From QYQD01 sp040754095 (GTDB taxonomy: Bacteria; Desulfobacterota; QYQD01), in assembly GCA_040754095.1 (NCBI GenBank), contig JBFMFO010000011.1, forward strand, positions 20,470 to 84,469: 64,000 bases of DNA. Reading direction: 5' to 3'. A program made the translations under genes and the position numbers. This document shows, piece after piece, positions 16,136-25,487 of this stretch. How positions within the stretch are numbered: the stretch's first letter is position 1; each line of letters starts with the position of its first letter. The notes beneath the pieces were generated by a model. The model saw nothing but the letters and a program-made list of their open reading frames with translations, had not been told where the DNA came from and made no database searches.

Positions 16136-18229
16136 ATGCAAAAACAAACCGAACTTCTGGCCCCGGCCGGTAATCTGGAGGCATTCTGGGCGGCGGTAGA
16201 GAAAAAGGCCGATGCCGTTTACATCGGTTGGAGCGACTTTAACGCCCGCGTCCAGGCCGAGAACTTTTCCCTGGAGGACATCAGCCGGACGATCCCTTTC
16301 GCCCATAAGCACGGCGTAAAGGTCTATATAGCCCTGAACATCCTGCTCAAGGAAAGAGACCTGCCGGAGATAGTAGAGGGTCTCAGGATATTAAAGGAGC
16401 TTTCTCCCGATGCCCTGATCATCCAGGATATGGGGCTGTATTATTTGATCAAAAGGTACTTTTCGGCCTTTCGTCTCCATGCCAGCACCCTTATGACCAT
16501 TCACAACCACCCGGGAGCCGAGCATCTGCGCGAGCTTGGATTTCGGCGGGTGGTACTGGCCCGCGAACTGTCCATAGATGAGATAAGAGCCATACACCGG
16601 CATTCTCCGATTGAGCTGGAGGTCTTTGTCCAGGGAGCCCTTTGTTACAGCTTTTCCGGACTTTGTCTGATGAGCAGTTATCTGGGCGGAAAATCCGGTA
16701 TGCGCGGGCGATGTGTCCAGCCCTGCCGCCGGTTGTACGAAAGCGGTAAAAAACACGGCTCGTTTTTTTCCATGAATGATCTCTCGGCCATCAGGTTGCT
16801 GCCTGAACTAAAAAAGGCCGGTGTCACCTCCATCAAGCTCGAGGGGAGGATGCGCAGCGCCCACTACGTAAGCTCTATAGTAGAAGCCTACCGCACGGTA
16901 CTGGATGCGCCGGAGGGCGATGAAGAGGCCCTGGGCCGGGCTGAAGATTTAATAAGGCGGTGTCTGGGCCGAAAGCCGACTCCCGGGTACTTTCTGTATC
17001 CGCATCTTATGGATATCGTCACCCCGCATTTTTCAGGCACGGCCGGCCTTTTTCTGGGGAAGATCATAACCGCACGCGGAGATGAAGCCATGGTGAAGCT
17101 CGCTGCTGCTGTCGGCATTGGGGACCGGCTGCGCCTGGTAAGGCCTGCCCATGACGAGAGACGCTCATTTACTCTGGGAAAAATGATGGCCGGGGGGAAA
17201 GAACTGATAAATGCAGCACAAGGTCAGGAGATCACGCTTAAGATGCCCGTCCCTTGCCGCAAGGGAGATCTGCTTTTTAAGGTAGATGCGAAGGACGCCG
17301 CGCTTGTGCGCGGCGCAGGCCGGATAAGAAATCTCATTTTTGCCGCTACCGGAGGCTGCGTTATCAGCCCGACAACAAAAAAAGGGTTAAGCATGGGCCC
17401 GGTTGTTTCAAAATTATTCCCGGAGAAGAGTCCCGGGGCCAGGCCGAGGAAAGACCTTAAGTGGTGGGTGAAATTGGGCGATCTGAATCACCTGTCTGAC
17501 GTGTCAGGCCGTGGCGTACATCGCCTCCTGGTCCTCCTGGACGAGAAGACATTCGCCCAATACAGGCGTTACCACAGGCAGATTTTGCAGATGCGGCATC
17601 GATTCTCCTGGATGCTGCCGCCTGTCATGGAGGAAAAACAATGCCGGTTTTATGAGAAAGCGATAGATGGATTGCGCCGGGCCGGGTTTACGTATTGGCA
17701 CCTGGGCCATATAAGCCAGCGGCAATTTTTCTTACATAAAGGCAGAGACATACACCTTTCCGCCGGTTATACGGCCAACGCGCTTAATTCCCTGTCCGTC
17801 AGGGCCTTTTGCGATCTCGGGATCACGGAGGTGGAGTTTTCCATAGAAACAGACCTGGAAAACCTTAAAGAGGCATTGGCCCATGCCGGCGGGTGTCCGG
17901 TGGGGCTGGCCGTCTATGGCCGTCCGCCCCTTTTTACTTCCCGGCTGCTTCCCCCCGGCCTAAAACCGGGCGCCACCATACGAAGCCCCAAGAAAGAGAG
18001 TTTTTTCATTAACTGCTATCGGGAATTGACCCTGGTACACTCCTCGCACCCTTATTCTCTCCTGGCCTATGTGCAGGATTTGAAGAAGACAGGGATTTCT
18101 TTTGTGACGGCTGATTTCACCTGGGAGCGCCCTGCTAAAAATGTGCTCTCTGAGATTTTAGGCGGTAAGCCGGGTAAAAAACCGGGTGATAGGGTGAATA
18201 CCTTTAATTTTCTGAGGACATTGGCCTGA
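16136..18229 (+). CDS. U32-family peptidase-like protein (RlhA/TrhP type)
   Basis: A 697-residue protein with the U32 core: LLAPAGNLEAFWAAVEKKAD at the start, an HASTLMTIHN segment, and the Cys cluster in GALCYSFSGLCLMSSYLGG, C170 and C177, followed by C193 and C197 in GRCVQPCR. It continues with IKLEGRMRSAHYVSSIVEAY. The C-terminal 400 residues include a DUF3656-like and repeat U32 region. Characterised relatives (RlhA, TrhO/P) hydroxylate cytidine in 23S rRNA or uridine in tRNA, using prephenate and an iron-sulfur cluster on these cysteines. The old name collagenase is therefore doubtful. It converges with the histidine kinase gene downstream. Confidence 0.85.
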   Translation: MQKQTELLAPAGNLEAFWAAVEKKADAVYIGWSDFNARVQAENFSLEDISRTIPFAHKHGVKVYIALNILLKERDLPEIVEGLRILKELSPDALIIQDMGLYYLIKRYFSAFRLHASTLMTIHNHPGAEHLRELGFRRVVLARELSIDEIRAIHRHSPIELEVFVQGALCYSFSGLCLMSSYLGGKSGMRGRCVQPCRRLYESGKKHGSFFSMNDLSAIRLLPELKKAGVTSIKLEGRMRSAHYVSSIVEAYRTVLDAPEGDEEALGRAEDLIRRCLGRKPTPGYFLYPHLMDIVTPHFSGTAGLFLGKIITARGDEAMVKLAAAVGIGDRLRLVRPAHDERRSFTLGKMMAGGKELINAAQGQEITLKMPVPCRKGDLLFKVDAKDAALVRGAGRIRNLIFAATGGCVISPTTKKGLSMGPVVSKLFPEKSPGARPRKDLKWWVKLGDLNHLSDVSGRGVHRLLVLLDEKTFAQYRRYHRQILQMRHRFSWMLPPVMEEKQCRFYEKAIDGLRRAGFTYWHLGHISQRQFFLHKGRDIHLSAGYTANALNSLSVRAFCDLGITEVEFSIETDLENLKEALAHAGGCPVGLAVYGRPPLFTSRLLPPGLKPGATIRSPKKESFFINCYRELTLVHSSHPYSLLAYVQDLKKTGISFVTADFTWERPAKNVLSEILGGKPGKKPGDRVNTFNFLRTLA

Positions 18230-18264
18230 TAAAATTAACCGGCCTACGGTCGGCCTAAGCTAAA

Positions 18265-19887
18265 TTAGGCGGTGGATTTGGATATCCTGGATGAGACGAT
18301 ATTTTTGATATCTTCAACGGTAAAGGGCTTGGTTATGTAAGTTGCGCCGCTGGACTCAAGAAATCTCTTTGTCTCATAATTCATGGTATCACCGGTTATA
18401 AAGATCACCCCTCCCGGCGGCAGCAATCCCATATCCCTGATGGTGTTAAAAAGTTCCTTACCGTCAATATCCGGCATTATTATATCCGTCAGCATCAGGT
18501 CATATCGCCCCGTTTCCAGCTTTTCCAGGGCTATCTTACCGGCTGTAACCGTTTCCACATCGTATCCTTCCCTTGTCAGTATATCGCATGTGAGTTTAAG
18601 GATTATGGGTTCGTCATCCACAACCAGCACCCGATATCCTCCCCGTATTTGGGGGACTGTTTTAGCCGGGGTAGAGGTAATTTCTTTTTTGATTGGGCAC
18701 GGGAACCTTATGGTAAATATAGCGCCATGCGGTTCGTGCCAATCTGCAAATATGTCGCCATCATGTTCTTTAATTATACTGTACGAGACGCTGAGTCCCA
18801 ATCCCGTTCCGCGTCCCGGTCTTTTCGTCGTAAAAAAAGGTTCGAATATGCGTTTTCGGATGTCATCCGGTATGCCCGGGCCGTCATCTGCAATTTCCGC
18901 TATGACCAGTGCGCGCTCCGGGTCGTAATGAGTCCTTACCTCCAGTGTCCCCATACGGAAGGCCTGGGTTATAGCCTGCTTGGCGTTAATGATAATATTG
19001 GCAAATACCTGTTGTATCTGATGTCCGTCACCCCTTATAACGGGGAGGGTTTTGTCGAAATCTTTCATTACCCGGATATTGTGATTGTGCAGGTCATAGG
19101 ATAGAAAATCCAGCGTTTGTTCTATTAATGTATTTATATTGACGGCTTCCTGCCGAATTTTACCTGTATCAGAGAAGGCAAGCATATTCTTAACTATCTT
19201 GGCCGTGCGCAAGGCCTCTTTTTCGATTGTGCGCAGGCCGTTTCTAATCCTGTCCTTATCGGATACTTGAGACAGAAGCTGGGCATACCCCAGGATAGAG
19301 GTAAGGGGGTTGTTAATCTCGTGGGCAACCGCAGATACCAGTTCCCCTATGGCCGAAAGTTTCTCGGAACGAATGAGCATCTCTTGTGTTTCTTTCAACT
19401 GCCGGTAGGCATTTTCCGTAGCAGCCGCTTTTTCTTCAAGTTCTGCCCCGGCTTTTTCCAGCTTTTTATTCGTCTGTTTAAGGGCCTCTAAATAATTATT
19501 TTTTTCTATGATGAGCCGTCTCTTCTCTATGGCCCGTTGTACCGTATAGATAAAATCCTCCATGTTCGACAAAGGCTTTACCAGATAATCATAAACCAGG
19601 TTCTGATGAATACATTGCAGAACGGACTCAATAGAGGCATACCCGGTCAGTATTATAAACTGGGCCATGTCGTCTAATTTTCTCATCTCCCGGATCATGG
19701 CCATGCCGTCCATCCCGGGCATCCTGAGATCGGCGATTACCAGATCGGGATGTTCGGCTTTGAACCTTTCTATCCCCTCCGGACCGTTTCCAGCCTCCGG
19801 GACAGTGAATCCTCTTTCTTCGAGTTCCATGCGCAGAAGCAGCCGGATATCGGCTTCATCATCAACTACCAAGATTTTTCCGTTCAT
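18265..19887 (-). CDS. Hybrid sensor kinase: REC - HisKA - HATPase - REC
   Basis: A 540-residue soluble protein. Receiver 1 covers about residues 1-120, with phospho-acceptor D53 in IADLRMPGMDG. Then comes a coiled linker (about 130-170), a HisKA box with the acceptor His in VAHEINNPLTSILGYAQLL, an HATPase with DDGPGIPDDIRKRIFEPFFT and GTGLGLS, and a C-terminal receiver (RVLVVDDEP, LTDIIMPDIDG). There is no transmembrane segment, so input comes from another protein phosphorylating receiver 1. Receivers on both ends suggest a relay. The next kinase gene (20135-21925) lies upstream on the same strand, across a 247-bp repeat region. Confidence 0.9.
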   Translation of the reverse strand: MNGKILVVDDEADIRLLLRMELEERGFTVPEAGNGPEGIERFKAEHPDLVIADLRMPGMDGMAMIREMRKLDDMAQFIILTGYASIESVLQCIHQNLVYDYLVKPLSNMEDFIYTVQRAIEKRRLIIEKNNYLEALKQTNKKLEKAGAELEEKAAATENAYRQLKETQEMLIRSEKLSAIGELVSAVAHEINNPLTSILGYAQLLSQVSDKDRIRNGLRTIEKEALRTAKIVKNMLAFSDTGKIRQEAVNINTLIEQTLDFLSYDLHNHNIRVMKDFDKTLPVIRGDGHQIQQVFANIIINAKQAITQAFRMGTLEVRTHYDPERALVIAEIADDGPGIPDDIRKRIFEPFFTTKRPGRGTGLGLSVSYSIIKEHDGDIFADWHEPHGAIFTIRFPCPIKKEITSTPAKTVPQIRGGYRVLVVDDEPIILKLTCDILTREGYDVETVTAGKIALEKLETGRYDLMLTDIIMPDIDGKELFNTIRDMGLLPPGGVIFITGDTMNYETKRFLESSGATYITKPFTVEDIKNIVSSRISKSTA

Positions 19888-19908
19888 GACCTGTTTTTTA
19901 ATCCTTTC

Positions 19909-20124
19909 TAATTGGTGCTCAGCCGGAAATTACTGTTTCCGGCTTCACGCTTTCAGCGATCAGCATGATTGTTATCCGTTAACCGTTAGCCGTTTTCCGA
20001 CATTTTTTTCGGTAAACGGTCAACAGTGAACGGTGGACCGGCTTCATGCCGATAGCTGACTGCTGATATCTGACTGCTGATTGCTCCATCCGGAATTCTT
20101 GGGTTTTCGGATGGAAACTAATTA
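19909..20124. repeat. Composite repeat C, copy 2 (uninterrupted)
   Basis: Bounded by taattggtgctc and ggaaactaatta, with a stem at each end (CCGGAAAT/GTTTCCGG and CATCCGGAATTC/TTTTCGGATGG types). The middle holds the gttatccgttaaccgt...ggaccggcttcat core. It fills the gap between the two kinase genes. Confidence 0.7.
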
Positions 20125-20134
20125 AAATAACCGC

Positions 20135-21925
20135 TTAACAAGCGGGCAGTATCACCCTTATCTCCGTGCCTTCCCCCTGGCCGGAAACTACCTCGATCTC
20201 GCCCTTGTGTTCCTCGACTATGTTGTAGCTTACGGAGAGGCCCAGGCCCGTGCCTTTGCCTGCCTCCTTGGTAGTAAAAAATGGATCAAAAACCTTATCC
20301 AGGTTTTCCGGGGCGATGCCTATGCCGTTATCTCTTACGCTAAGGATTACATGGCTGTTATCGCCTGCTTCAGTCTTTATGGTCAATATTTTTTTGTAAT
20401 TTCTTGCTTTCTCCGGCCCTTCCAGAGACGTTTCCCGTTCCATCAGGGAATCTTTGGCATTGCTCAGAAGGTTCAAGACTACCTGCTCCAGTTGCCCGGG
20501 ATGGCCGTGACAGAAGAGGCCTTGCGAACTATAGTCCTTAATTACCATTATGCCATACAGTTCGATCTGCCTCCCCATAAGGAGCAGGGCGTTTTCTATA
20601 ACCTGGTTAATATTTACCGCTTCCATCTTCGTATGGGGCAGACGTGAGAAGGTGCGTAGATGGTCTATAATCTCTCCCATGCGCATGGCATTTTTCTCGA
20701 CGACCGGGAGTACTTCCTGCAATAATTCTTTATCTAGAATTTCCTGGTTGGTTTTCCGCAGTAAGGATTGGGCAAAGCCCTTAATAACCGTCAAGGGCTG
20801 ATTGAGTTCGTGGGCTACGCCGGCGGCCAGTTCTCCGATGGAAGCCAGTTTGGCCGACTGGAGCAGTTGGGCATTCGTCTTCCTGAGTTCGTATTCCGCC
20901 TCCTTTTTTTCGGTAAGATCTCTGGCCATGATCTGTGCCACTTTACTGCCTGCCTGAGAGGAGACGGTCCCGTTTACTTCTACCGGCAGGGTAGCACCGG
21001 CCTTTCTTCTGAAACTTATCTCTATTGTCTGAGAGCCTCCGGCCTCGATTGCCCGCATCATGTTTGTCCAGTCCGCCTCGTCCGCATAGATATCTTGCAT
21101 AAACTGATCCCGGAGTCTTTCGGGACTAAACCCAAGGCAGCGGCAGGCCGAGGGATTGGCATCAATAAGCTTACCGCTTGGATCGGCGATGAAGATCATA
21201 TCCTTGGCCGCTTCAAACAGGCTTCGATATTTGGCCTCTGATTTTTCCAGTTGCACCAGGTGATCTTTCCATTTTTCCAGAAGACGGACCCGCTCCAGGG
21301 CGCTTCCGGCCATCAGGGCCAGAGTCCTCAGCAGCTCCAGATCATTTTCCGTGAGGTCTGTGTCACTGGTCAGGGCTATGGCCCCTGCCACCTTATTTTC
21401 CGCCACAATAGGCATATCTATTACCGACTTATAGGGGAGCATGGGAACGACGAGTGTCTTGATAAGGAGCCGCAGAGGACTGCCGGGAGAGGTATAATCC
21501 ATGGCTATTCGTTCTACAGTGGCTCTGATAACACTATCTTTATCTTGCATAACGATGTTCCCGGTAGCAATGGGTTTCCCTGTATCCCGCATCTTTTTGT
21601 AGATGCTTTCTTCATAGAGGGGTATCTTATAGCCGAGGAGGGAAATGCCCGGTATGACACGCCATGCGATTCTTTCTATATTCTTGGCCAATCCGGATTC
21701 GATGCCCACGCGAACCAGTTGTATATAACGGCCGTCTTCGGTAAACATGCATATATTGCTTATTTCCCGTCCAAGTTTTTCCACGCTCCGGTAGGCTGCA
21801 TCGAGCACCTCGTCCTGGGTGCCGGCCGAGTAAAGATCGCGACTGATCTGGCCGAGCAGATTTCTCTCAAAAAGGGCCTGTTTTAATTCTCGTTCCACGG
21901 GCGGCACGTTTACCGATAGACTCAA
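20135..21925 (-). CDS. GAF-PAS sensor histidine kinase
   Basis: A 596-residue soluble kinase. A GAF-like domain covers about residues 20-215 (VDMPIVAENKVAGAIALTSD type core). A PAS domain at about 233-345 has SLFEAAKDMIFIADPSGKLI and later ARDLTEKKEAEYEL. The HisKA box is GELAAGVAHELNQPLTVIKG. The HATPase has VLNLLSNAKDS, RDNGIGIAPENLDKVFDPFF and GTGLGLSVSYNIVEEH. No receiver or output domain is present, so the hybrid kinase downstream, which starts with a receiver, is a possible target (inference). It has no transmembrane segments and is probably a cytoplasmic sensor. Confidence 0.88.
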   Translation of the reverse strand: MSLSVNVPPVERELKQALFERNLLGQISRDLYSAGTQDEVLDAAYRSVEKLGREISNICMFTEDGRYIQLVRVGIESGLAKNIERIAWRVIPGISLLGYKIPLYEESIYKKMRDTGKPIATGNIVMQDKDSVIRATVERIAMDYTSPGSPLRLLIKTLVVPMLPYKSVIDMPIVAENKVAGAIALTSDTDLTENDLELLRTLALMAGSALERVRLLEKWKDHLVQLEKSEAKYRSLFEAAKDMIFIADPSGKLIDANPSACRCLGFSPERLRDQFMQDIYADEADWTNMMRAIEAGGSQTIEISFRRKAGATLPVEVNGTVSSQAGSKVAQIMARDLTEKKEAEYELRKTNAQLLQSAKLASIGELAAGVAHELNQPLTVIKGFAQSLLRKTNQEILDKELLQEVLPVVEKNAMRMGEIIDHLRTFSRLPHTKMEAVNINQVIENALLLMGRQIELYGIMVIKDYSSQGLFCHGHPGQLEQVVLNLLSNAKDSLMERETSLEGPEKARNYKKILTIKTEAGDNSHVILSVRDNGIGIAPENLDKVFDPFFTTKEAGKGTGLGLSVSYNIVEEHKGEIEVVSGQGEGTEIRVILPAC

Positions 21926-22010
21926 CTACTTGATTCTGCAAGATTTCATATAGCAACCCCAGCCGGGATTTACAAGAGAAATCGTAATAGGACTTTCCCC
22001 GCTTTTTTAG

Positions 22011-22180
22011 AGAACCCTTAGTTTCTTCGCTTCACGGCTTACGCAGCGACCCTTTCGGGACTCGCAGGCGGGGAATGTTTGCCCCTTCCAGCCACTAAAG
22101 GGCTGGCTTTCCCCTTCCTGCTCGCCCTCGAAGGGAACCCCGCTGCTCCAGCAAGTTACGCTCAGAACCATAAGGGTTCT
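22011..22180. repeat. Structured repeat A, copy 3
   Basis: A 170-bp copy with perfect 10-bp outer arms AGAACCCTTA / TAAGGGTTCT and inner stem CCAGCC / GGCTGG around actaaag. The core runs in the same orientation as copies 1 and 2. Segment F follows it inverted (22181-22240), and a TAGGGTGGGC...GCCCACC motif follows that. Confidence 0.75.
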
Positions 22181-22240
22181 CTAAAGAAATGCGAAACCAT
22201 CAATAACATAATAGTATCAAAATACCTGCCTTAAAAAACA
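22181..22240 (-). repeat. Flank segment F of repeat A, inverted copy
   Basis: Reverse complement of the segment at 15764-15827, about 80 percent alike by eye (tttaaggcaggtattttgatactattat... when read on the minus strand). Confidence 0.65.
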
Positions 22241-22332
22241 ATGTAGGGTGGGCTTTGCCCACCAAGAAAATGATGGTGGATCAAGGTAATAATATATTGA
22301 CCCACGTCATGATTTAAGGTTATTTAGGTGTT

Positions 22333-22839
22333 ATGTGGGGGATGTTTAGTTTTCTGTTAAAGATGGTTAGGCCTGCTTCCGACCGCAACACGGCGGCAAA
22401 GGTCCCATCGGCGGAATTATCCGCGCTGGAGAAGGAGGCGGCCAACCATCATATAGAGGCCATGAGCTATCTGCGCCGGGCCGTCTATGATCAGGCCGGA
22501 AAAAGGGCGCTCCAGGCCCGGGATGTGTGGATGCGGCTGCGCGACTTGGGGAGGCAGGGCGGTTACGGCGGTCACTTGACCGACCGTTTCGTCGCTAACC
22601 AAATAAAAACCCTTGCCGATCTTTACGCCCTCGCGCAGGAATGTAAGGAACTCTCGGCATCAGTCCTGTCCCACCTTGATGCAGAGAATTTCCTCGATCA
22701 GGACAAGCTGCGGGAAAAGATAAGTTGCGCCGGAGAAAGATTGACGTACCTCCTGGGCGAGATGGAGACGGCAGGTATGGTCGAAAAATACCAGGGGGAA
22801 AACGGCGGAGTCCTATGGCGTAAGCGGACGGATCACTGA
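22333..22839 (+). CDS. Hypothetical helical protein
   Basis: A 168-residue protein I do not recognise. After a hydrophobic N-terminus (MWGMFSFLLKMV) it is nearly all charged helix: LEKEAANHHIEAMSYLRRAV, then ARDVWMRLRDLGRQGG, then LADLYALAQECKELSASVL. This suggests a small helical bundle. It ends inside the 3' end of the converging glgC gene (27-base overlap). Codon use looks like its neighbours, with no sign of recent transfer. It could be a regulator of the glycogen cluster, but nothing shows this. Confidence 0.55.
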   Translation: MWGMFSFLLKMVRPASDRNTAAKVPSAELSALEKEAANHHIEAMSYLRRAVYDQAGKRALQARDVWMRLRDLGRQGGYGGHLTDRFVANQIKTLADLYALAQECKELSASVLSHLDAENFLDQDKLREKISCAGERLTYLLGEMETAGMVEKYQGENGGVLWRKRTDH

Positions 22840-24078
22840 ACCGGGCAAGACCTCTTTCTGAACAAAATCGGCCTCGCCGCACCCCGGATAGACAATACTA
22901 TTCGGCCCTATACGGACACCTGTGGGTAAGATAGTTTTTTTGCCCACGACGGTCAATCCGGTAAACAGTTGTTTGGGGAACTCCTGATTGGGTATGTCTT
23001 TGGGGCCGACTCCGATGATGACACCTTTCCTGATCTCTACTTTCTTATCCAGGATGGACATGGTTATACGGCTGCCGGTCATAATCCGGCATTCGTGCAT
23101 AATCACCGAGTCTGTTACTCTGGCCCCCCTTGCCACATAGACGCCCGGTGACAGGACAGAGCGCTCAACCGTTCCCTCAATAACGCAGCCGGCAGATATA
23201 ACCGAGTTGGAGACCTTTGCCCCGGGCAGGATCATGGCCGGCGGCCAGTCGGACATTAAACCGGCTTCTTCAAGGTTTGGTCTGACTCCCCAGGCCTCGG
23301 GGGTAAGTCCGCCTGCCGGATCGAGGAGATCCATATTCGTCCTCCAGTAGGCATCGAGAGTGCCCACGTCGCGCCAGTATCCCTGAAAAGGATAGGCATA
23401 GACCGCGTCTTTGTTGATGGCCATGGGTATAATATGTTTGCCGAAGTCATGTTCCCCGGTTTTTTGCAATACAGAGAGAAGATAGGAGGTCTTGAAGACA
23501 TAGATGCCCATGGAGGCCAGGTTGGTTCTGGGCACTTCCGGCTTTTCTTCCCATTCCATTATGCGTCCCTTCCGGTCCGTGATGGCCGTGCCGAAGTTTC
23601 TTATCTGGTCTATGGGGACGGTCATCATGGCGATGGTCATATCCGCCCTTTTCCTGCGGTGAAACTGGATCACAGGACGATAATCCATGTAGTAGATATG
23701 GTCGCCGGAGAGGACCAGTACCTCCCGCGAGGGATGAGAATTGATATAATCTATATTCTGGCGCATGGCATCGGCCGTGCCTTTGTACCAGTCGGAATCC
23801 TTCTGGCCGGTGCGCGGCGGGAGTATCTTGGCCCCGCGGCCGCGGCCGATAAAGTCCCACGGAGCACCGGTGCCGATGTGCTCCATAAGGGACAGGGGCT
23901 TATACTGGGTAAGGACGGCTACGTTGTTAATGCCGGAATTCATCACATTGCTGAGTGTAAAGTCTATGATACGGTAAATCCCGCCGAACGGCACCGCAGG
24001 CTTGGCGCGCGCCTCCACCATAATATTGAGGCGGCTCCCTACGCCGCCGGCCAAAAGCATGACGAGCGTTTCATTCAT
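22813..24078 (-). CDS. glgC: Glucose-1-phosphate adenylyltransferase (GlgC type), paralogue 1
   Basis: A 421-residue nucleotidyltransferase with LAGGVGSRL at 9-17, RAKPAVPFGGIYRIIDFTLS, WYKGTADAMRQN, LSGDHIYYMDY and a C-terminal left-handed beta-helix of hexapeptide repeats (VERSVLSPGVYVARGA). These match ADP-glucose pyrophosphorylase, which makes ADP-glucose from glucose-1-phosphate and ATP for glycogen synthesis. It is the last of three tandem paralogues and its ATG overlaps the stop of paralogue 2 (ATGA). Of the three it has the most canonical catalytic motifs together with paralogue 3. Confidence 0.9.
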   Translation of the reverse strand: MNETLVMLLAGGVGSRLNIMVEARAKPAVPFGGIYRIIDFTLSNVMNSGINNVAVLTQYKPLSLMEHIGTGAPWDFIGRGRGAKILPPRTGQKDSDWYKGTADAMRQNIDYINSHPSREVLVLSGDHIYYMDYRPVIQFHRRKRADMTIAMMTVPIDQIRNFGTAITDRKGRIMEWEEKPEVPRTNLASMGIYVFKTSYLLSVLQKTGEHDFGKHIIPMAINKDAVYAYPFQGYWRDVGTLDAYWRTNMDLLDPAGGLTPEAWGVRPNLEEAGLMSDWPPAMILPGAKVSNSVISAGCVIEGTVERSVLSPGVYVARGARVTDSVIMHECRIMTGSRITMSILDKKVEIRKGVIIGVGPKDIPNQEFPKQLFTGLTVVGKKTILPTGVRIGPNSIVYPGCGEADFVQKEVLPGSVIRPLTP

Positions 24079-25328
24079 TGTACGGCCTCACCGGATGGGA
24101 TTTCTTTCTTTGTAAATTGCTCAGGCCTGAGGTCCGGATAGATAGTGCACCCTGTTCCGATGGCCATACCGGCCGGTATCCGGGTAGAGCGGCCGATGAC
24201 CGTGATCCCGCCCTGAGGCGCGTCCGCCCCGTTTTTTTTGCCGATGACCGTATGCGCGCCGATCACGACATCAACATCGGATATGACCCTTTCCAGAGAG
24301 GCCCCTTCTTCCACGGTAGTATCAAAAAACAATACAGAGTCTTTTACGATGGCCCCTTTTGCTATCCTGACGCCGGGGAAAAGCACGCTATTTTCCACCT
24401 GCCCTTCGATGCGGCAGCCGTGATAAAAGCTGGAATTGTTAATGCGCGCCGTTTTTCCGATGACGGCGGGTTGACGGTCACAAATAGCCTGGTGTTCCAG
24501 ATTGGTCCTGAGCATCCATTCCCCGAGGACGATCTTCGGCCTTCGGCCCAGTGTATCCATATTGGCCTGCCAGTACTCCTCGATCTTACGGCTATAGCCC
24601 CAGTATCCGGTATGCTTGTATCCATAGACCTTATAGCGCCCCAGCATAGCGGGGATGATATCCCGGCCAAACTCATGGGAATCACTTTTAACGTTTTCCT
24701 GCAGCGCTTCTCTCAGGGCCTCGGGCCGGAATAAGTAAATGGTCATGGAGGCCCACGTTGAGGCCGGTTCGGCCGGTTTTTCCTGGTATAATAAAATTCT
24801 CCCGCCCGCCCTGTCCTCATCTGCTATCTGCGCCAGGCCGAAACGCGGGGCCTCTTCGGTTTCTACCGCTACGAAGGCTGCCGTAAGATCGGCCTTTTTT
24901 TTAAGGTGATAGGCAATCATAGGCTGGTAGTTCATCCTGTAGATATGGTCGCCGGACAGAACCATAACCAGGTCCGGCTTATGGTAGTCGATAAAATCCA
25001 GATTCTGGAATACGGCATCTGCCGTTCCCTTGTACCAGTCAGAGGCCTTATGTCCTTGAAAGGGGGGGAGCATGGTGACCCCGCGATGCCTGCCCACCAT
25101 ATCCCAGGAGGCCCCCTGGCCGATGTGGTTTATCAGGGAGTAAGATCGATACTGGGAAAGGATGCCCACGTTTTCGATGTTTGAATACCGAAGATTGCTC
25201 AAGGGGCAGTCGATGACGCGATAGATCCCGCCAAAGGGGACAGCGGATTTAGGCCGGTAGAAGGTTAATACATTCAGTTCGTCCACGCGGCCCCCGGCCA
25301 GAATCATAGCCAGAATCTTTTGCATCAA
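24075..25328 (-). CDS. GlgC-like nucleotidyltransferase, paralogue 2 (altered nucleotide motif)
   Basis: A 417-residue protein with the full GlgC layout: PKSAVPFGGIYRVIDCPLSN, WYKGTADAVFQNLDF, LSGDHIYRMNY and a C-terminal beta-helix. The nucleotide-binding loop reads LAGGRVDELNVL instead of GGxGxRL, so the usual Gly and Arg that hold the triphosphate are missing. That parallels families such as GlgD, in which one paralogue lost catalysis and became regulatory, though it may also simply use another nucleotide. It lies between paralogues 1 and 3 in one operon; repeat C copy 3 separates it from paralogue 3. Confidence 0.82.
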   Translation of the reverse strand: MMQKILAMILAGGRVDELNVLTFYRPKSAVPFGGIYRVIDCPLSNLRYSNIENVGILSQYRSYSLINHIGQGASWDMVGRHRGVTMLPPFQGHKASDWYKGTADAVFQNLDFIDYHKPDLVMVLSGDHIYRMNYQPMIAYHLKKKADLTAAFVAVETEEAPRFGLAQIADEDRAGGRILLYQEKPAEPASTWASMTIYLFRPEALREALQENVKSDSHEFGRDIIPAMLGRYKVYGYKHTGYWGYSRKIEEYWQANMDTLGRRPKIVLGEWMLRTNLEHQAICDRQPAVIGKTARINNSSFYHGCRIEGQVENSVLFPGVRIAKGAIVKDSVLFFDTTVEEGASLERVISDVDVVIGAHTVIGKKNGADAPQGGITVIGRSTRIPAGMAIGTGCTIYPDLRPEQFTKKEIPSGEAVQ

Positions 25329-25340
25329 AACGCTCCTTGA

Positions 25341-25477
25341 CTGGTTTCCATTCGGAACTCCAGGAGTTTCGAATGGAGCGGTCAGCAGTCAGCTATCAGC
25401 ATGAAGCCGGTTCACCGTTCACTGTTGACCGTTTACCGAAAGAAAATGTCGGACAACGGTTAACGGTTAACAAACAT
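25341..25477. repeat. Composite repeat C, copy 3 (inverted, shorter)
   Basis: Begins with the stem ggtttccattcgg/cgaatggagc and runs through catgaagccggttcaccgttcactgttgaccg to ggttaacggttaacaaacat, the reverse complement of the core at 14698-14782. It sits between two genes of the same operon and separates glgC paralogues 2 and 3. Confidence 0.7.
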
Positions 25478-25487
25478 GCCGAAGGCT

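Noticed and set aside
16136..18229. Collagenase as product name for the U32 protein
   Set aside because: Characterised close relatives are rRNA/tRNA hydroxylases with an iron-sulfur cluster on the cysteines seen here, so protease function is unlikely.
22241..22262. Terminator at the TAGGGTGGGCTTTGCCCACC palindrome
   Set aside because: No T-run follows and a similar motif is a known dispersed repeat; there is no gene end close by on the plus strand.
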